Part shown: positions 32,945 to 41,580 of the stretch, one piece after another
Numbering within the stretch: the stretch's first letter is position 1
How the letters are laid out: each line of letters opens with the position of its first letter
Assembly (NCBI GenBank): GCA_031287575.1
Contig: JAITSV010000041.1
Span: 1 to 50,142, forward strand
From: Desulfovibrio sp.
GTDB lineage: Bacteria; Desulfobacterota; Desulfovibrionia; Desulfovibrionales; Desulfovibrionaceae
Direction: 5' to 3'
DNA: 50,142 bases
The notes under the pieces: generated by a model
Told to the model about the DNA's origin: nothing
Seen by the model: the letters and a program-made list of their open reading frames with translations, nothing else
The model's database searches: none
Made by a program: the position numbers and the translations under genes

Positions 32945-33955
32945 CTACCGGAACGGCGGGGCGTAGATCAGGCCGCCCTTGGTCCATTGTTCGTTGTACC
33001 CGCGCGGCAGGTTGACCGGGGTGCCGGGGCCCAGGTTGCGACCGAATATCTGGCCGTAGTTGCCCACCAGCTTCAGCACGCGCACCGGCGCGCCCGCATC
33101 CAGGCCCAGGTCCTGCCACAGGGTGCCGGTCTTGCCCAGCATGCGCTGGATTTCCGGGTCGGGGCTTTCGGCGAACAGCTTGTCCGCGTTCTCCGCCGTG
33201 ACGCCGTATTCCTCGGCGGCCATGGTCAGCCACACGGTCCAGCGCACGATGTCGCCCCACTGGTTGTCGCCGTGGCGCACCACGGGCCCCAAGGGCTCTT
33301 TGGAAATGAGTTCGGGCAGGATGACGTGCTCTTCCGGATTCTTCATCAGCGAACGCTGGGCGGCAAGACCCGACACGTCGGTGGTGTGCACGTCGCAGCG
33401 GCCCGCGTCGTAGGCGGCGCGCACGTCGGGCTGCTTGTCGAACACCACCGGGGTGTAGTTCATGCCGTTGCGGCGGAAGTAGTCGGCCACGTTCAGTTCG
33501 GTGGTGGAGCCGGTCTGCAGGCAGACGGTGGCCCCGTCGAGCTGCCTGGCGCTGGTGATGCCGCTGGACTTGCGCACCATCAGCCCCTGTCCGTCGTACA
33601 GGGTGATGTTGGTGAAATCGAGGCCCATGTTCGCGTCACGGCTCATGGTGTACGTGGTGGTGCGCGAGAGCAGGTCGATTTCGCCCGATTGCAGGGCGGG
33701 CAGGCGCTCCTTGGAGGTAAGCGGGGTGTACTTGACCTCCGGTACGTTGATGGCGGCGGCCACGGCGCGGCAGAAGTCCACGTCGAAGCCGATGCGCTGA
33801 CCGTTCGCGTCCAGCGCGGAGAAGCCGGGATTCTCGATGTGCGTGCCGCACTTGAGGAACCCGTTCTTGCGGACGTCCTGCAACGTACCCGCCTGGGCGA
33901 GCGACGACAGGGCCAAGATACCTGCGGCGGCAAGCGTGATGAACACGGAACGCAT
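32945..33955 (-). CDS. aapJ: General L-amino-acid-binding periplasmic protein
   Basis: A 336-residue solute-binding protein. The signal peptide core is VFITLAAAGILALSSL with probable cleavage after AQA. GTLQDVRKNGFLKCGTHIE begins the mature domain, and FDVDFCRAVAAAIN, LLSRTTTYTMSRDA and GLDFTNITLYDGQG are the class signatures of AapJ. The start at 33955 has GAGG eight bases upstream; longer readings have no signal peptide at the N-terminus. It delivers amino acids to AapQM and is the first gene of the operon. Confidence 0.94.
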   Translation of the reverse strand: MRSVFITLAAAGILALSSLAQAGTLQDVRKNGFLKCGTHIENPGFSALDANGQRIGFDVDFCRAVAAAINVPEVKYTPLTSKERLPALQSGEIDLLSRTTTYTMSRDANMGLDFTNITLYDGQGLMVRKSSGITSARQLDGATVCLQTGSTTELNVADYFRRNGMNYTPVVFDKQPDVRAAYDAGRCDVHTTDVSGLAAQRSLMKNPEEHVILPELISKEPLGPVVRHGDNQWGDIVRWTVWLTMAAEEYGVTAENADKLFAESPDPEIQRMLGKTGTLWQDLGLDAGAPVRVLKLVGNYGQIFGRNLGPGTPVNLPRGYNEQWTKGGLIYAPPFR

Positions 33956-34079
33956 GGCATGCACCTCGTCTTCCCGGAGACATCGCGGCGCAACCCCGCG
34001 GGAGGTTCGGAGACGGCGGCATCTGGCCGCCGCGTTGCGCCGGAACAACATGGGTCGTCCTCGCCGGCGTGCTGTCGGC

Positions 34080-34107
34080 AAGGCGGACGGAACCAACCGT
34101 CCGCCTT
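34080..34107 (-). promoter_or_regulatory. Leader hairpin upstream of aapJ
   Basis: AAGGCGGACGG (34080-34090) pairs with CCGTCCGCCTT (34097-34107), loop of six. It would form in the 5' leader of the aapJ message. No T-tract, so an attenuator role is only a possibility. Confidence 0.45.
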
Positions 34108-34255
34108 CCTTGTGAACGGGATTCGGTTTCATTTGCATTACGGTATTGTCAAATGACGCGCAACTGGTTTAACCCAGATCGCACCGGGTTTGTCGGCTCC
34201 GCCGATGCCGGGTAGAAGACACCACTTGCCGGAAAGGCCGTCGGGCAGGCCGGAT

Positions 34256-34291
34256 GCGTCACCAGACGCGTAACCAGACACGTCACCGGAT
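34256..34291. promoter_or_regulatory. Three 12-base direct repeats, possible operator
   Basis: GCGTCACCAGAC, GCGTAACCAGAC and ACGTCACCGGAT follow each other with no gap at 34256-34291, about 65 bases upstream of the gntR start. They are iteron-like; an operator for the GntR protein is an inference. Confidence 0.45.
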
Positions 34292-34354
34292 GTGCCAATG
34301 ACCCAACCGGCCCAGTTGGACCGTCCGCGCCAACCCACGCAGGAATCATAGGGG

Positions 34355-35059
34355 ATGGAGAAGGAACATTTCTATCAGGCCGTACGCCAGGGCGTGCTGG
34401 AACGCATCCGTTCCGGCGCGTTGCGTCCGGGCGGAAAGCTGCCCTCGGAGCGTGAACTGTGCGAGGCCTTTTCGCTCAACCGCAACACCGTGCGGCACGC
34501 CCTGCTGCTGCTCCAGAAGGAAGGCGAGATATTCCGGCTGGAACGCAGGGGCTGGTACGTCAGCGCCCGGCGTCTGGTGTACGACCCGGCACGCCATGTG
34601 AACTTCGCGCGGCTGGCGGCGGCGCAAGGGCTTGCGGCACACTGGACCACCACGGACAACGGCGTGGTGGCCACCGATCCCGCACTGCACGGTGAAGGCT
34701 TTGCCCCCGGCACCCTGGTATACGAGATGGAGAACGACTTCTTTCTGGGCGGCCAAAAGGTGGCATACGTGGTGTCGCACCTGCACGCGGCCCGGCTGGA
34801 AGACATCGTGCCCAGGACAGCGTCGCGGGCGCTGACCCAGGTGGTGCAGGAAGACTACGGCATCGTGCTGGTGCAACGGAACCTGCTGATCCGTCCGGTG
34901 CTGCTGCACCGACAGGTCACGGACATCCTGGGCATCTCGCTGGGGTCGCCGGGGCTGTACATCCGCCGGGTGAAGACGGACGAGGCGGGCGCGGTGCTGT
35001 CCGTGGAGCAGGAATACTGGCGCTACGACGCCATAGAACTGCGGGTGGATGTGGAGTAG
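34355..35059 (+). CDS. GntR/HutC-family transcriptional regulator with UTRA domain
   Basis: A 234-residue regulator. The N-terminal winged helix has RIRSGALRPGGKLPSERELC and FSLNRNTVRHALLLLQKEG, the GntR signature. The C-terminal UTRA ligand domain ends in SPGLYIRRVKTDEAGAVLSV and EYWRYDAIEL. HutC-type members sense amino-acid or histidine-pathway metabolites, sugars or phosphonates. It is divergent from aapJQMP, so it most likely represses that operon and itself. AGGA lies about ten bases upstream. Confidence 0.9.
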   Translation: MEKEHFYQAVRQGVLERIRSGALRPGGKLPSERELCEAFSLNRNTVRHALLLLQKEGEIFRLERRGWYVSARRLVYDPARHVNFARLAAAQGLAAHWTTTDNGVVATDPALHGEGFAPGTLVYEMENDFFLGGQKVAYVVSHLHAARLEDIVPRTASRALTQVVQEDYGIVLVQRNLLIRPVLLHRQVTDILGISLGSPGLYIRRVKTDEAGAVLSVEQEYWRYDAIELRVDVE

Positions 35060-35124
35060 ACTGTCCCATACGGCCCAAACGGCCAGCCACATCCTCCTTT
35101 CTCCGCTTTCCGTGACGAGGCGCC

Positions 35125-35832
35125 ATGAAATTCACCTGCACCATCGAACATCTGCCCGGTTCGCGCCCGCTGGAAACGCCGCCCCGGCCGCCGCGCCATG
35201 TGGCCGGGCACAGGGCGGGGTACGACACCGGATTCGGCATGGACGCCGCGCCGGACGCTGACGACCTCAACCACGGTGGCGACTATGGCCAGCGCCCGGT
35301 GCCCGCGTCCGGCCTGCCCCTGCCGGTGCGTGACCGCATCGTGCTGGATGCGGTCCCCGGCGAGGTGCCGTGGCACATCGCCCTGAAGTTCCTGGGCTAT
35401 CTGCTGTACCGGGAATGGGAGCCGCGCGTGGAGGAAAGCGTGGGCTGGCACTACAAGCCGGACCTGGTCTCGCTGGACGCGGCGGGAAACATCCGGCTGT
35501 GGCTGGACTGCGGGAACATCGCGGCGCGCAAGACCGACCGGGTGACGGCCAAGCTGGGCGAGGACACGCCCTTCCGCATCCTGCGCCGGACGGAGAAGGA
35601 CGCCCGGCAACTGGCGGCCACGCTGGCGGGCAAGGTGCGCCACCCGCAGCGGGTGCGGCTGATCGCGTTCGACGCGGGATTCGTGGACGCCATCGCGGCG
35701 GGGCTGGACAGCACCAACCGCATCAAGGCCCTGCGGGGGGCCGACCGGCTGGACCTGACCTTCGAGACGCGACAGGACCGGGTGGAACTGCACAGCCGGT
35801 TGCATGTGCTGGGGTTGGAAAAGCAGCCGTAG
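35125..35832 (+). CDS. Uncharacterised protein, possibly YaeQ-like
   Basis: A 235-residue soluble protein. The C-terminal 150 residues (HYKPDLVSLDAAGNIRLWLDCGN, then RVTAKLGEDTPFRILRRTEKDA) resemble the YaeQ fold, a PD-(D/E)XK relative, in having a P-D pair followed by a strand with acidic residue and a basic helix. The match is weak and the usual catalytic Lys is not clear. The first 70 residues are Pro/Gly-rich and probably disordered. It starts 65 bases after gntR with GACGAGG upstream. Confidence 0.6.
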   Translation: MKFTCTIEHLPGSRPLETPPRPPRHVAGHRAGYDTGFGMDAAPDADDLNHGGDYGQRPVPASGLPLPVRDRIVLDAVPGEVPWHIALKFLGYLLYREWEPRVEESVGWHYKPDLVSLDAAGNIRLWLDCGNIAARKTDRVTAKLGEDTPFRILRRTEKDARQLAATLAGKVRHPQRVRLIAFDAGFVDAIAAGLDSTNRIKALRGADRLDLTFETRQDRVELHSRLHVLGLEKQP

Positions 35833-36403
35833 CGTCCTGCTCCCGCTGCTCAGCAGATCCTCCCGATCCGCCATCGGCGCACCTTCCGAAATAAAAGCAT
35901 GATTTCCAGGATATTACAATCTTTCAACACAACACCTTGCGCTTCACACGCTTGCCGCGTAACGCACTGGACAATACAACACTTTACCTATGCAAAATTT
36001 GAAATTCTTGAAATAATAATATTTATAAAATCGCATCGGCAAACATTCTATGTGCTCTTTCCGATAGCATAGAAGCAACATCAAGCGGAAATATCATATG
36101 CGTGCATATTCCAATATGCACGCATATTTTCTTAAAATATTTTCAGCAAAATATCTTTGCGCACATACTATATACATCATGAAAAAAAGTGCAATTATTT
36201 CACCAGTACAAAGGTTTTAAATACAAGCACATACAGTTGACACCTTACATGAAACAACGCCATAGATACACGCGTTTGCACTCACTTACATGGCACCTGT
36301 GCCATTCCGATCAGGAACAGCACCCACATCGATAATCGCCTTGCAATGAATGCTGCCCATCTCTGCGGCCTGATGGGGCAGCCTCACGACAAAGGGAGGA
36401 TTC
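35833..36403. other. AT-rich intergenic region
   Basis: 571 bases, strikingly AT-rich from about 35890 to 36300 compared with the rest of the window. It holds a 32-base palindrome and many A/T runs (AAATAATAATATTTATAAAA near 36012). No gene or RNA family is recognised. It probably carries the promoters of the lipoprotein genes that follow. Confidence 0.7.
36096..36127. terminator. Near-perfect 32-base palindrome
   Basis: ATATGCGTGCATATT (36096-36110), loop CC, then AATATGCACGCATAT (36113-36127), followed by TTTCTTAAAA. It could be a terminator with AT-rich stem, or a protein binding site. It lies 264 bases after the preceding gene. Confidence 0.5.
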
Positions 36404-36979
36404 ATGCGCAGATATCTGGGCCTTCTCGCCGTACTCTTTGCGCTCACCCTGAACGGGTGCTCGTGGCACAGCATGGGAGATAAGAAAGTCTCCTTTGAAC
36501 CGGAGTACGCCAGCGCCCCCCTGGACAGGGACAAGGCACTGTACATCGCGGTCACCCCCCCGTTCCCGACAGATGCCCAGGCAACACCAGACTTCATATC
36601 CCTGCAATTCAGCAAATACATTCGCCCTGCCGTGCGATCCTGCATACCCGGAGGTCTGTCCTCGAATGCGGACGAGGCCATGCAGACAACAAAAACGCAA
36701 GGCGGCGACTACCTTGTGGCACTGAACGTGTCCCGCTGGAAAGCGCAAAGCATTTCAAACCCTGCACACGAAGTATCCATGGATGTCACTGTGTTCGATG
36801 CCCGCACAGGAGAAACTCTCAACAAAGCCAGAATCGAAGCGACATGCTATGCCATGCTGATGGGTCTGGAATTCTCACCACGGGAATGCGTTCGGCCACA
36901 AATCGACGCATGGGCACAGCAAACCTTTGGAACAGACAGCACATCAACTCCCCAACAGGACCGGGGAACATTCAACTAG
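36404..36979 (+). CDS. Lipoprotein, DUF4823-like
   Basis: A 191-residue lipoprotein. The signal peptide ends with lipobox LNGC, giving lipidated Cys19. The mature part (ALYIAVTPPFPT, then GGDYLVALNVSRWKAQS, MDVTVFDARTGETLNKARIE) fits the DUF4823 pattern of putative lipoproteins in which a strand-rich domain ends in a D-x-x-T/S-G-E motif. The function is unknown. AAAGGGAGG lies seven bases upstream of the ATG. It has a lower GC content and more A-ending codons than its neighbours, and it pairs with a divergent paralogue downstream. Confidence 0.75.
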   Translation: MRRYLGLLAVLFALTLNGCSWHSMGDKKVSFEPEYASAPLDRDKALYIAVTPPFPTDAQATPDFISLQFSKYIRPAVRSCIPGGLSSNADEAMQTTKTQGGDYLVALNVSRWKAQSISNPAHEVSMDVTVFDARTGETLNKARIEATCYAMLMGLEFSPRECVRPQIDAWAQQTFGTDSTSTPQQDRGTFN

Positions 36980-37003
36980 ATGGGGACATACGGGAGAGAC
37001 ACC

Positions 37004-37555
37004 ATGAAACGCCTGTGCCTTGCAATGCTCATCATGATGAGCATGATCCTCTGTGCCTGCTCCATGCGCGTAGGCCATACCTCCTACCAGGTAATTCCCC
37101 TCAAGGATGCCCAGCAGTTGGATGGCGGCAAAAGCCTGTACGTCGCCATGCCTGCCGACTTCCAGCAGGATGGCTCCACACAGAAGGACTCCGGCCTGAA
37201 GACGCAGCAGGCCTTGCTGAAGGCCATGGAAGCACTGCCCGGCAAGAAGGTGCCCGCAGATACGCCCCAAGACGTGCCCGCTGCCCTGGCGACATCCAGC
37301 CAATCCGAATGCGCGCTGCTCGTTGAAGTGCGCATCGTGGATTGGAGTGACCCTCCCGCGAGCTTCCAACTGCACTCCGACAGGGGAGAAGTGATGCTGT
37401 CTGTCTACGAGGTGGGAACGGGCACTCTTTTGCGCTCCGACAGTCTCACCTGCAACGGTTCGCCAACAACCATCAACATGGTCGGAGCCTATAACCCGGC
37501 TTACTGCCTGAAGCCCGCCTTTGCCGAATGGAGCGCGAAAGCGTTCAGCAAGTAA
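37004..37555 (+). CDS. Lipoprotein, paralogue of the preceding DUF4823-like protein
   Basis: A 183-residue lipoprotein with lipobox LCAC. SLYVAMPADFQQDGS, ECALLVEVRIVDWSDP and VMLSVYEVGTGTLLRSDSLTC align in outline with the upstream protein (IAVTPPF, LVALNVSRW, VTVFDARTGETL), so the two are diverged duplicates. I chose the ATG at 37004 because GGGAGAG lies six bases ahead; an in-frame start at 36980 adds nothing useful. It is in an operon with the preceding gene, 24 bases apart. Function unknown; location would be the periplasmic face of a membrane. Confidence 0.72.
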   Translation: MKRLCLAMLIMMSMILCACSMRVGHTSYQVIPLKDAQQLDGGKSLYVAMPADFQQDGSTQKDSGLKTQQALLKAMEALPGKKVPADTPQDVPAALATSSQSECALLVEVRIVDWSDPPASFQLHSDRGEVMLSVYEVGTGTLLRSDSLTCNGSPTTINMVGAYNPAYCLKPAFAEWSAKAFSK

Positions 37556-37665
37556 GGGACGAGTGCGGTGCCTTGCCCTGAAAACAGAACAAGGTACCGC
37601 GCGAACTCCCGGCACTGCCCCTCTCTGCATGACCCGAGAGGACTTCCCGCCTTTCCGCAACGCAC

Positions 37666-37699
37666 GCGGCGCCTGCGCGCAACAGCACGCAGGCGCCGC
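37666..37699. terminator. Hairpin between convergent lipoprotein and glcD genes
   Basis: GCGGCGCCTGCG (37666-37677) pairs with CGCAGGCGCCGC (37688-37699). It sits between convergent genes and has no clear T-tract. Confidence 0.5.
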
Positions 37700-37740
37700 C
37701 TTGCGCTCATACCCTCGCCCTCTCGGGCACTCTCTTGCTT

Positions 37741-39153
37741 CTACCCGAACACCTTGCCGGGATTCATGATGCCCCTGGGGTCGAACACCTGGCGAATGCC
37801 CCGCTGCAACCGGATGGAGGCGGGGGAGAGTTCCAGGGGCAGCAGGTGCTTCTTGGCCTCGCCGATGCCGTGCTCGCCGGAGATGGTGCCGCCCAGTTCC
37901 AGCACCTTGCCCACCAGCGCCACGATGCCCTGCTCCACCACGTCGCGGGTGTCGCGGGTGGGGGCGGTGACGTTGAGGTGGATGTTGCCGTCGCCCGCAT
38001 GGCCGAAGGCGAAGATCTCCATGCCGTAGCGCTGTTCGAATTCCGGCAACGCGGCCACCAGTTCGGCTATGGCCCCAAGGGGCACGGCCACGTCCTCGGA
38101 CATGTACAGGGCGGCGTAGTCGTGGATGCGCAGCGACACCTGGCGGCGCGCGCCCCACACGCGGGCGCGGGTTTCCTCGTCGGCTGCGGGCAGCACGTGG
38201 GTGGCGCCCTGCTGGCGGCAGATGGCGGCCACCATATCCAACTCGGGCACGATCTGCTCGCGGGGGCCGTCCAACTCGATGATCAGCAGCGAGGGCTTGT
38301 CGCCGGGCACGGGGATGGGCAGCAGTTCGCCCAACAGGCGGATGCAGCGGTGGTCCAGGAATTCGATGGCCGAGGGCAGGTGCCCGCCCCCCAGCACGGC
38401 GGCCACGCCGCGCATGGCGGCGGCCATGTCCGGGAAGGCCACGGCCATGCTCACGGTGGCGGGCGGCAGGGGCACCAGCTTCAGGGTAAGGGCGGTGATG
38501 ACGCCCAGCGTGCCCTCCGACCCGCACAGCAGGTGGGCCATGTCGTAGCCCACCACGCCCTTGCGGGTGCGCACCCCGGCGCGCAGCAGTTCGCCGTCGG
38601 GCAGCACGGCCTCCACGCCCAGCACGTAGTCGCGGGTGACGCCGTACTTGACGCAGGCGGGGCCGCCCGCGTTGGTGGCCACGTTGCCGCCGATGGTGGA
38701 ACGGTCCATGCCCGCCGGGTCGGGCGGATAGTACAGACCGTGTTCGGCGGCGGCGTCGCGCACGCGCTGGGAGATGACGCCCGCCTCCACTTCGGCCACC
38801 AGGTTGCGGGGGTCGATGGCGCGGATGCGGTTCATGCGCTCCAGCGACAACACCACCCCGCCGCGTACGGCAAGGCAGCCGCCCGCAAGGCCGGTGCCGC
38901 CGCCGCGCGGAATGACCGGAATGGCATGCGCGCTGGCGCAACGCAGCAGCGCCTGCACCTGTTCCACGGTTTCCGGCAGCACCACCATATCGGGGGCGGC
39001 GCGCAGTTCCGAGGCATCGCGGTCGTAAGGTTCACCGGGGGCGTGCAGCACGGCGGCTTCGCCCACGGCGGCCACGATGGCGGCGCGATGGGCGTCGGTG
39101 AGCACGAAGCGGGGGGAGGAATCGGAGGTCGGAGGCAGGTTGCGATCAGACAT
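37741..39153 (-). CDS. glcD: GlcD-type FAD-linked oxidase
   Basis: A 470-residue flavoprotein. The FAD-binding PCMH domain shows PRGGGTGLAGG, NLVAEVEAGV and TIGGNVATNAGGPACVKYGVTRDYV. The C-terminal FAD-oxidase domain shows FGHAGDGNIHLN and GGTISGEHGIG. Such enzymes oxidise D-lactate, glycolate or 2-hydroxyglutarate. No GlcE or GlcF iron-sulfur partner is next to it, so a separate electron carrier is needed. Lactate is a classic substrate of these bacteria, so a D-lactate role is reasonable. It lies 93 bases downstream of the amino-acid permease gene. Confidence 0.88.
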   Translation of the reverse strand: MSDRNLPPTSDSSPRFVLTDAHRAAIVAAVGEAAVLHAPGEPYDRDASELRAAPDMVVLPETVEQVQALLRCASAHAIPVIPRGGGTGLAGGCLAVRGGVVLSLERMNRIRAIDPRNLVAEVEAGVISQRVRDAAAEHGLYYPPDPAGMDRSTIGGNVATNAGGPACVKYGVTRDYVLGVEAVLPDGELLRAGVRTRKGVVGYDMAHLLCGSEGTLGVITALTLKLVPLPPATVSMAVAFPDMAAAMRGVAAVLGGGHLPSAIEFLDHRCIRLLGELLPIPVPGDKPSLLIIELDGPREQIVPELDMVAAICRQQGATHVLPAADEETRARVWGARRQVSLRIHDYAALYMSEDVAVPLGAIAELVAALPEFEQRYGMEIFAFGHAGDGNIHLNVTAPTRDTRDVVEQGIVALVGKVLELGGTISGEHGIGEAKKHLLPLELSPASIRLQRGIRQVFDPRGIMNPGKVFG

Positions 39154-39246
39154 GTCGGCACGCTGGTCCGACCACGCGGCAGGTGGCGTGCGCCGCCGGG
39201 TTCCGTCACCGGGCGGGGCCGGGGAGGAAAACCGGCTCGCGGCGCG

Positions 39247-39921
39247 CTACTGGCGCGGGCGGCCGAACCCGGGAATGTGGAAGCGCTCCTCCAGTTTGTG
39301 GAGCAGCCACGAAGCCACGGTGACAAGGAACAGGTAGTACGCGCCCACCACCAGGAACACCTCTGTGAACCGGAAGGTGCGGGACGCGAGCACCTTGGCC
39401 TCGCCCGTGAGCTCGATGCACGTGATCACGTAGGCGAGGGACGAATACTTGATGAGATAGACCACCTCGTTGCCGCAGCCGGGCAGCGCGCGCCGCACGG
39501 CCTGGGGCACCACGATGGAGATGAGCGTCTGCATGGTGCTGAAGCCCAGCGCCTGGGCTGCGCTGAGCTGGCCCTGGCGGATGGAGAGCAACGCGCCGCG
39601 CACGTATTCCGAGTTGTAGGCCGCGCTGCACAGGATGAAGCCCAGCACGGACGCCGCATACGGTTCGAGGTAGATGCCGATGTTGGGCAGGCCGAAATAG
39701 AGGATGAACAACTGCACCAGCAGCGGCACCCCCCGGAAAAGTGCGGTGTAGGCGTTGGCGACGCGCTGCATCCACGGCTTGCCGAACACCCGCACGACCC
39801 CGATGATCACCCCGAACAGCAGGCCGAACACGGCGGAGGGCACGATGAGCTTCACGCTCATCCACAGCCCGGCGTTCAGCGAGGGGAACACCCGGTCGAC
39901 GAGGAAATCGACGTCGAACAC
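39247..39921 (-). CDS. Amino-acid ABC transporter permease
   Basis: A 224-residue HisM-type permease. ALFRGVPLLVQLFILYFG and AAYNSEYVRGALLSIRQGQL precede the EAA loop AAQALGFSTMQTLISIVVPQA. About five transmembrane helices. I chose the GTG at 39921, which overlaps the ATPase stop codon as TAGTG; GAGGAG lies eight bases upstream inside the ATPase gene. This overlap indicates translational coupling. It is the last transporter gene of the second amino-acid operon. Confidence 0.88.
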   Translation of the reverse strand: MFDVDFLVDRVFPSLNAGLWMSVKLIVPSAVFGLLFGVIIGVVRVFGKPWMQRVANAYTALFRGVPLLVQLFILYFGLPNIGIYLEPYAASVLGFILCSAAYNSEYVRGALLSIRQGQLSAAQALGFSTMQTLISIVVPQAVRRALPGCGNEVVYLIKYSSLAYVITCIELTGEAKVLASRTFRFTEVFLVVGAYYLFLVTVASWLLHKLEERFHIPGFGRPRQ

Positions 39922-40706
39922 TAGCTGCACTCCTCGCACAGGTCGGTCAGGCGGCTGCAGAAGTCGGCGGTGCGGGTGCCGGAACCGGGGGCCAGCAACT
40001 CCGCCGGGGACCCGCGCTCGATGATGCTGCCCCGTTCCATGAACAGGATTTCGTGGGCCAGGGCACGGGTGAAGTCCATCTGGTGCGAGGCCATGACCAT
40101 GGTCATGCCGCCGCGCGCCAGGTCACGGATGACCGCCAGCACTTCGCCCACCAGTTCGGGGTCGAGGGCGGAGGTGGGTTCGTCCAGCAGCATGACCTTG
40201 GGGTCCATGGCCAGGGCGCGGGCAATGGCCACGCGCTGCTTCTGGCCGCCGGAAAGCTGGGCCGGGTACAGGGTGGCGCGGTTGGCCAGGCCCACCCGTT
40301 CCAGTTCGGCCATGGCCCGTTCGGCGGCGGCCTTGCGGCTCATGCCGCGCACCTTGCGCAGGGCGATGGACACGTTGCTCAGCGCGTCCAGATGGTCGAA
40401 CAGGTTGAAATCCTGAAAGATCATCCCCACCTGCTGGCGAAAGGCGTACAACTCGGACTTGCGCGCGGCGTCCACCACCCGCCCTTCCAGGCGGATGTGC
40501 CCCTCGTCCGGCGGGATGAGGTAGTTGATACACTGCAAGAGCGTGCTCTTGCCCGCGCCGGAAGGCCCGATGAGCACCTTCAGCTCGCCCTTGTCCACGT
40601 CCATGGAAATGTCGGACAGGATGCGCTTGCCGCCAAGGGTCTTGCCGATGTTCTCGAGGCGCAGGATGGGGGTGCCGGACGTGATGACGCTTTCGGGCGT
40701 GGCCAT
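39921..40706 (-). CDS. Amino-acid ABC transporter ATP-binding protein
   Basis: A 261-residue ATPase of the GlnQ class: Walker A IGPSGAGKST, Q-loop FQDFNLFDHL, signature LSGGQKQR, Walker [13 protein letters not shown] and the His of MASHQM. AAGGAT lies ahead of the ATG. It is ten bases after the stop of the first permease gene. Confidence 0.92.
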   Translation of the reverse strand: MATPESVITSGTPILRLENIGKTLGGKRILSDISMDVDKGELKVLIGPSGAGKSTLLQCINYLIPPDEGHIRLEGRVVDAARKSELYAFRQQVGMIFQDFNLFDHLDALSNVSIALRKVRGMSRKAAAERAMAELERVGLANRATLYPAQLSGGQKQRVAIARALAMDPKVMLLDEPTSALDPELVGEVLAVIRDLARGGMTMVMASHQMDFTRALAHEILFMERGSIIERGSPAELLAPGSGTRTADFCSRLTDLCEECS

Positions 40707-40716
40707 GGGGATATCC

Positions 40717-41397
40717 TTATAACGGTCCGTGGCTGGCGTAGCCCGGAATGTGCAACTTGTGTTCGAGACGGCGCAGCACCTTGAGCCCGATCAGGGTGAT
40801 GACGAAGTAGAGCGCGCCCGCCGTCATGTACAGCGGCAGGTGCTCGTAGGTGCGCGAGGCCACGAAGTGGGTGCGGGCCATGATCTCGGGCGTGCCGAGC
40901 ACGAAGGCCAGCGCGGAATCCTTGAGCAGGATGGAATATTCGTTGGACCAGCCGGGAATGGACAGGCGCAGGGCCTGCGGCAGGACGATGGAGCGGATGG
41001 CGGTGCCGTCGCTCATGCCCAGGGCGCGGGCGGCGCGCAGCTGGCCCTGCGGCAGGGCCAGGATGGCCCCGCGAAATATCTGCGACTGGTAGGCGGCGCT
41101 GGTCATGCCCAGCACCAGGCACGAGGCGGTGAAGGCGGACAGGTTCAGCCCGATGAGCTGGAACAGCCCGAAATAGAACAGCAGCAGCAGCACCAGAATG
41201 GGCATGCCCCGGAAGAACCAGACGTAGAACCCCACGGCAAGCCGCACGGGCCACGCGCCGTAGGCCTGGGCCACGGACATGGGCACGCCGAGCACAAGCC
41301 CAAGCGCCATGGCCCCGAACACGGTGCCCACGGTGACGAGGCTGCCTTCCAGAATGTACGGCAGGGCCTCTATGATGGTGGTAATGCTTTCAAGCAT
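40717..41397 (-). CDS. Amino-acid ABC transporter permease
   Basis: A 226-residue HisM-type permease with about five transmembrane segments: FYVWFFRGMPILVLLLLFYFG, TSAAYQSQIFRGAILALPQGQL and EAA loop AARALGMSDGTAIRSIVLPQA. The start at 41397 follows no good ribosome site; an in-frame reading further up would add a 23-residue basic tail and is disfavoured. It probably forms a heterodimer with the permease at 39247. A terminator lies between it and the binding-protein gene upstream. Confidence 0.88.
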   Translation of the reverse strand: MLESITTIIEALPYILEGSLVTVGTVFGAMALGLVLGVPMSVAQAYGAWPVRLAVGFYVWFFRGMPILVLLLLFYFGLFQLIGLNLSAFTASCLVLGMTSAAYQSQIFRGAILALPQGQLRAARALGMSDGTAIRSIVLPQALRLSIPGWSNEYSILLKDSALAFVLGTPEIMARTHFVASRTYEHLPLYMTAGALYFVITLIGLKVLRRLEHKLHIPGYASHGPL

Positions 41398-41464
41398 GGA
41401 CGCGGGCCGGGCGGCCCCCCCTTTTTTTGCTGTGGCGCGCCGGGGCGCAACGGGTTGCATACCC

Positions 41465-41510
41465 AAAAAAGGTCCGGAAGGCGACAGGATATTTCCCGCG
41501 CCTTCCGGAC
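41465..41510 (-). terminator. Terminator between binding-protein and permease genes
   Basis: On the minus strand GTCCGGAAGGCG (41510-41499) pairs with CGCCTTCCGGAC (41483-41472), then CTTTTTTGG (41471-41463). It is a good intrinsic terminator inside an operon, so the binding protein should be made in excess of the membrane parts. Confidence 0.8.
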
Positions 41511-41580
41511 GGACATGCCCAGGCTGGCCGTGGCCGCGACCGGTGCCGGACGCGGCACCGCCCGGCAGCCCTCGACCGGA

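Larger units (their letters stand above)
33956..34354. other. Divergent control region between aapJ and gntR
   Basis: 399 bases without a gene. It contains a leader hairpin (34080-34107), a TTGACA on the minus strand (34152-34147) that could be the aapJ -35, and a triple 12-base direct repeat (34256-34291) that could be the binding site of the adjacent GntR regulator. Confidence 0.5.
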
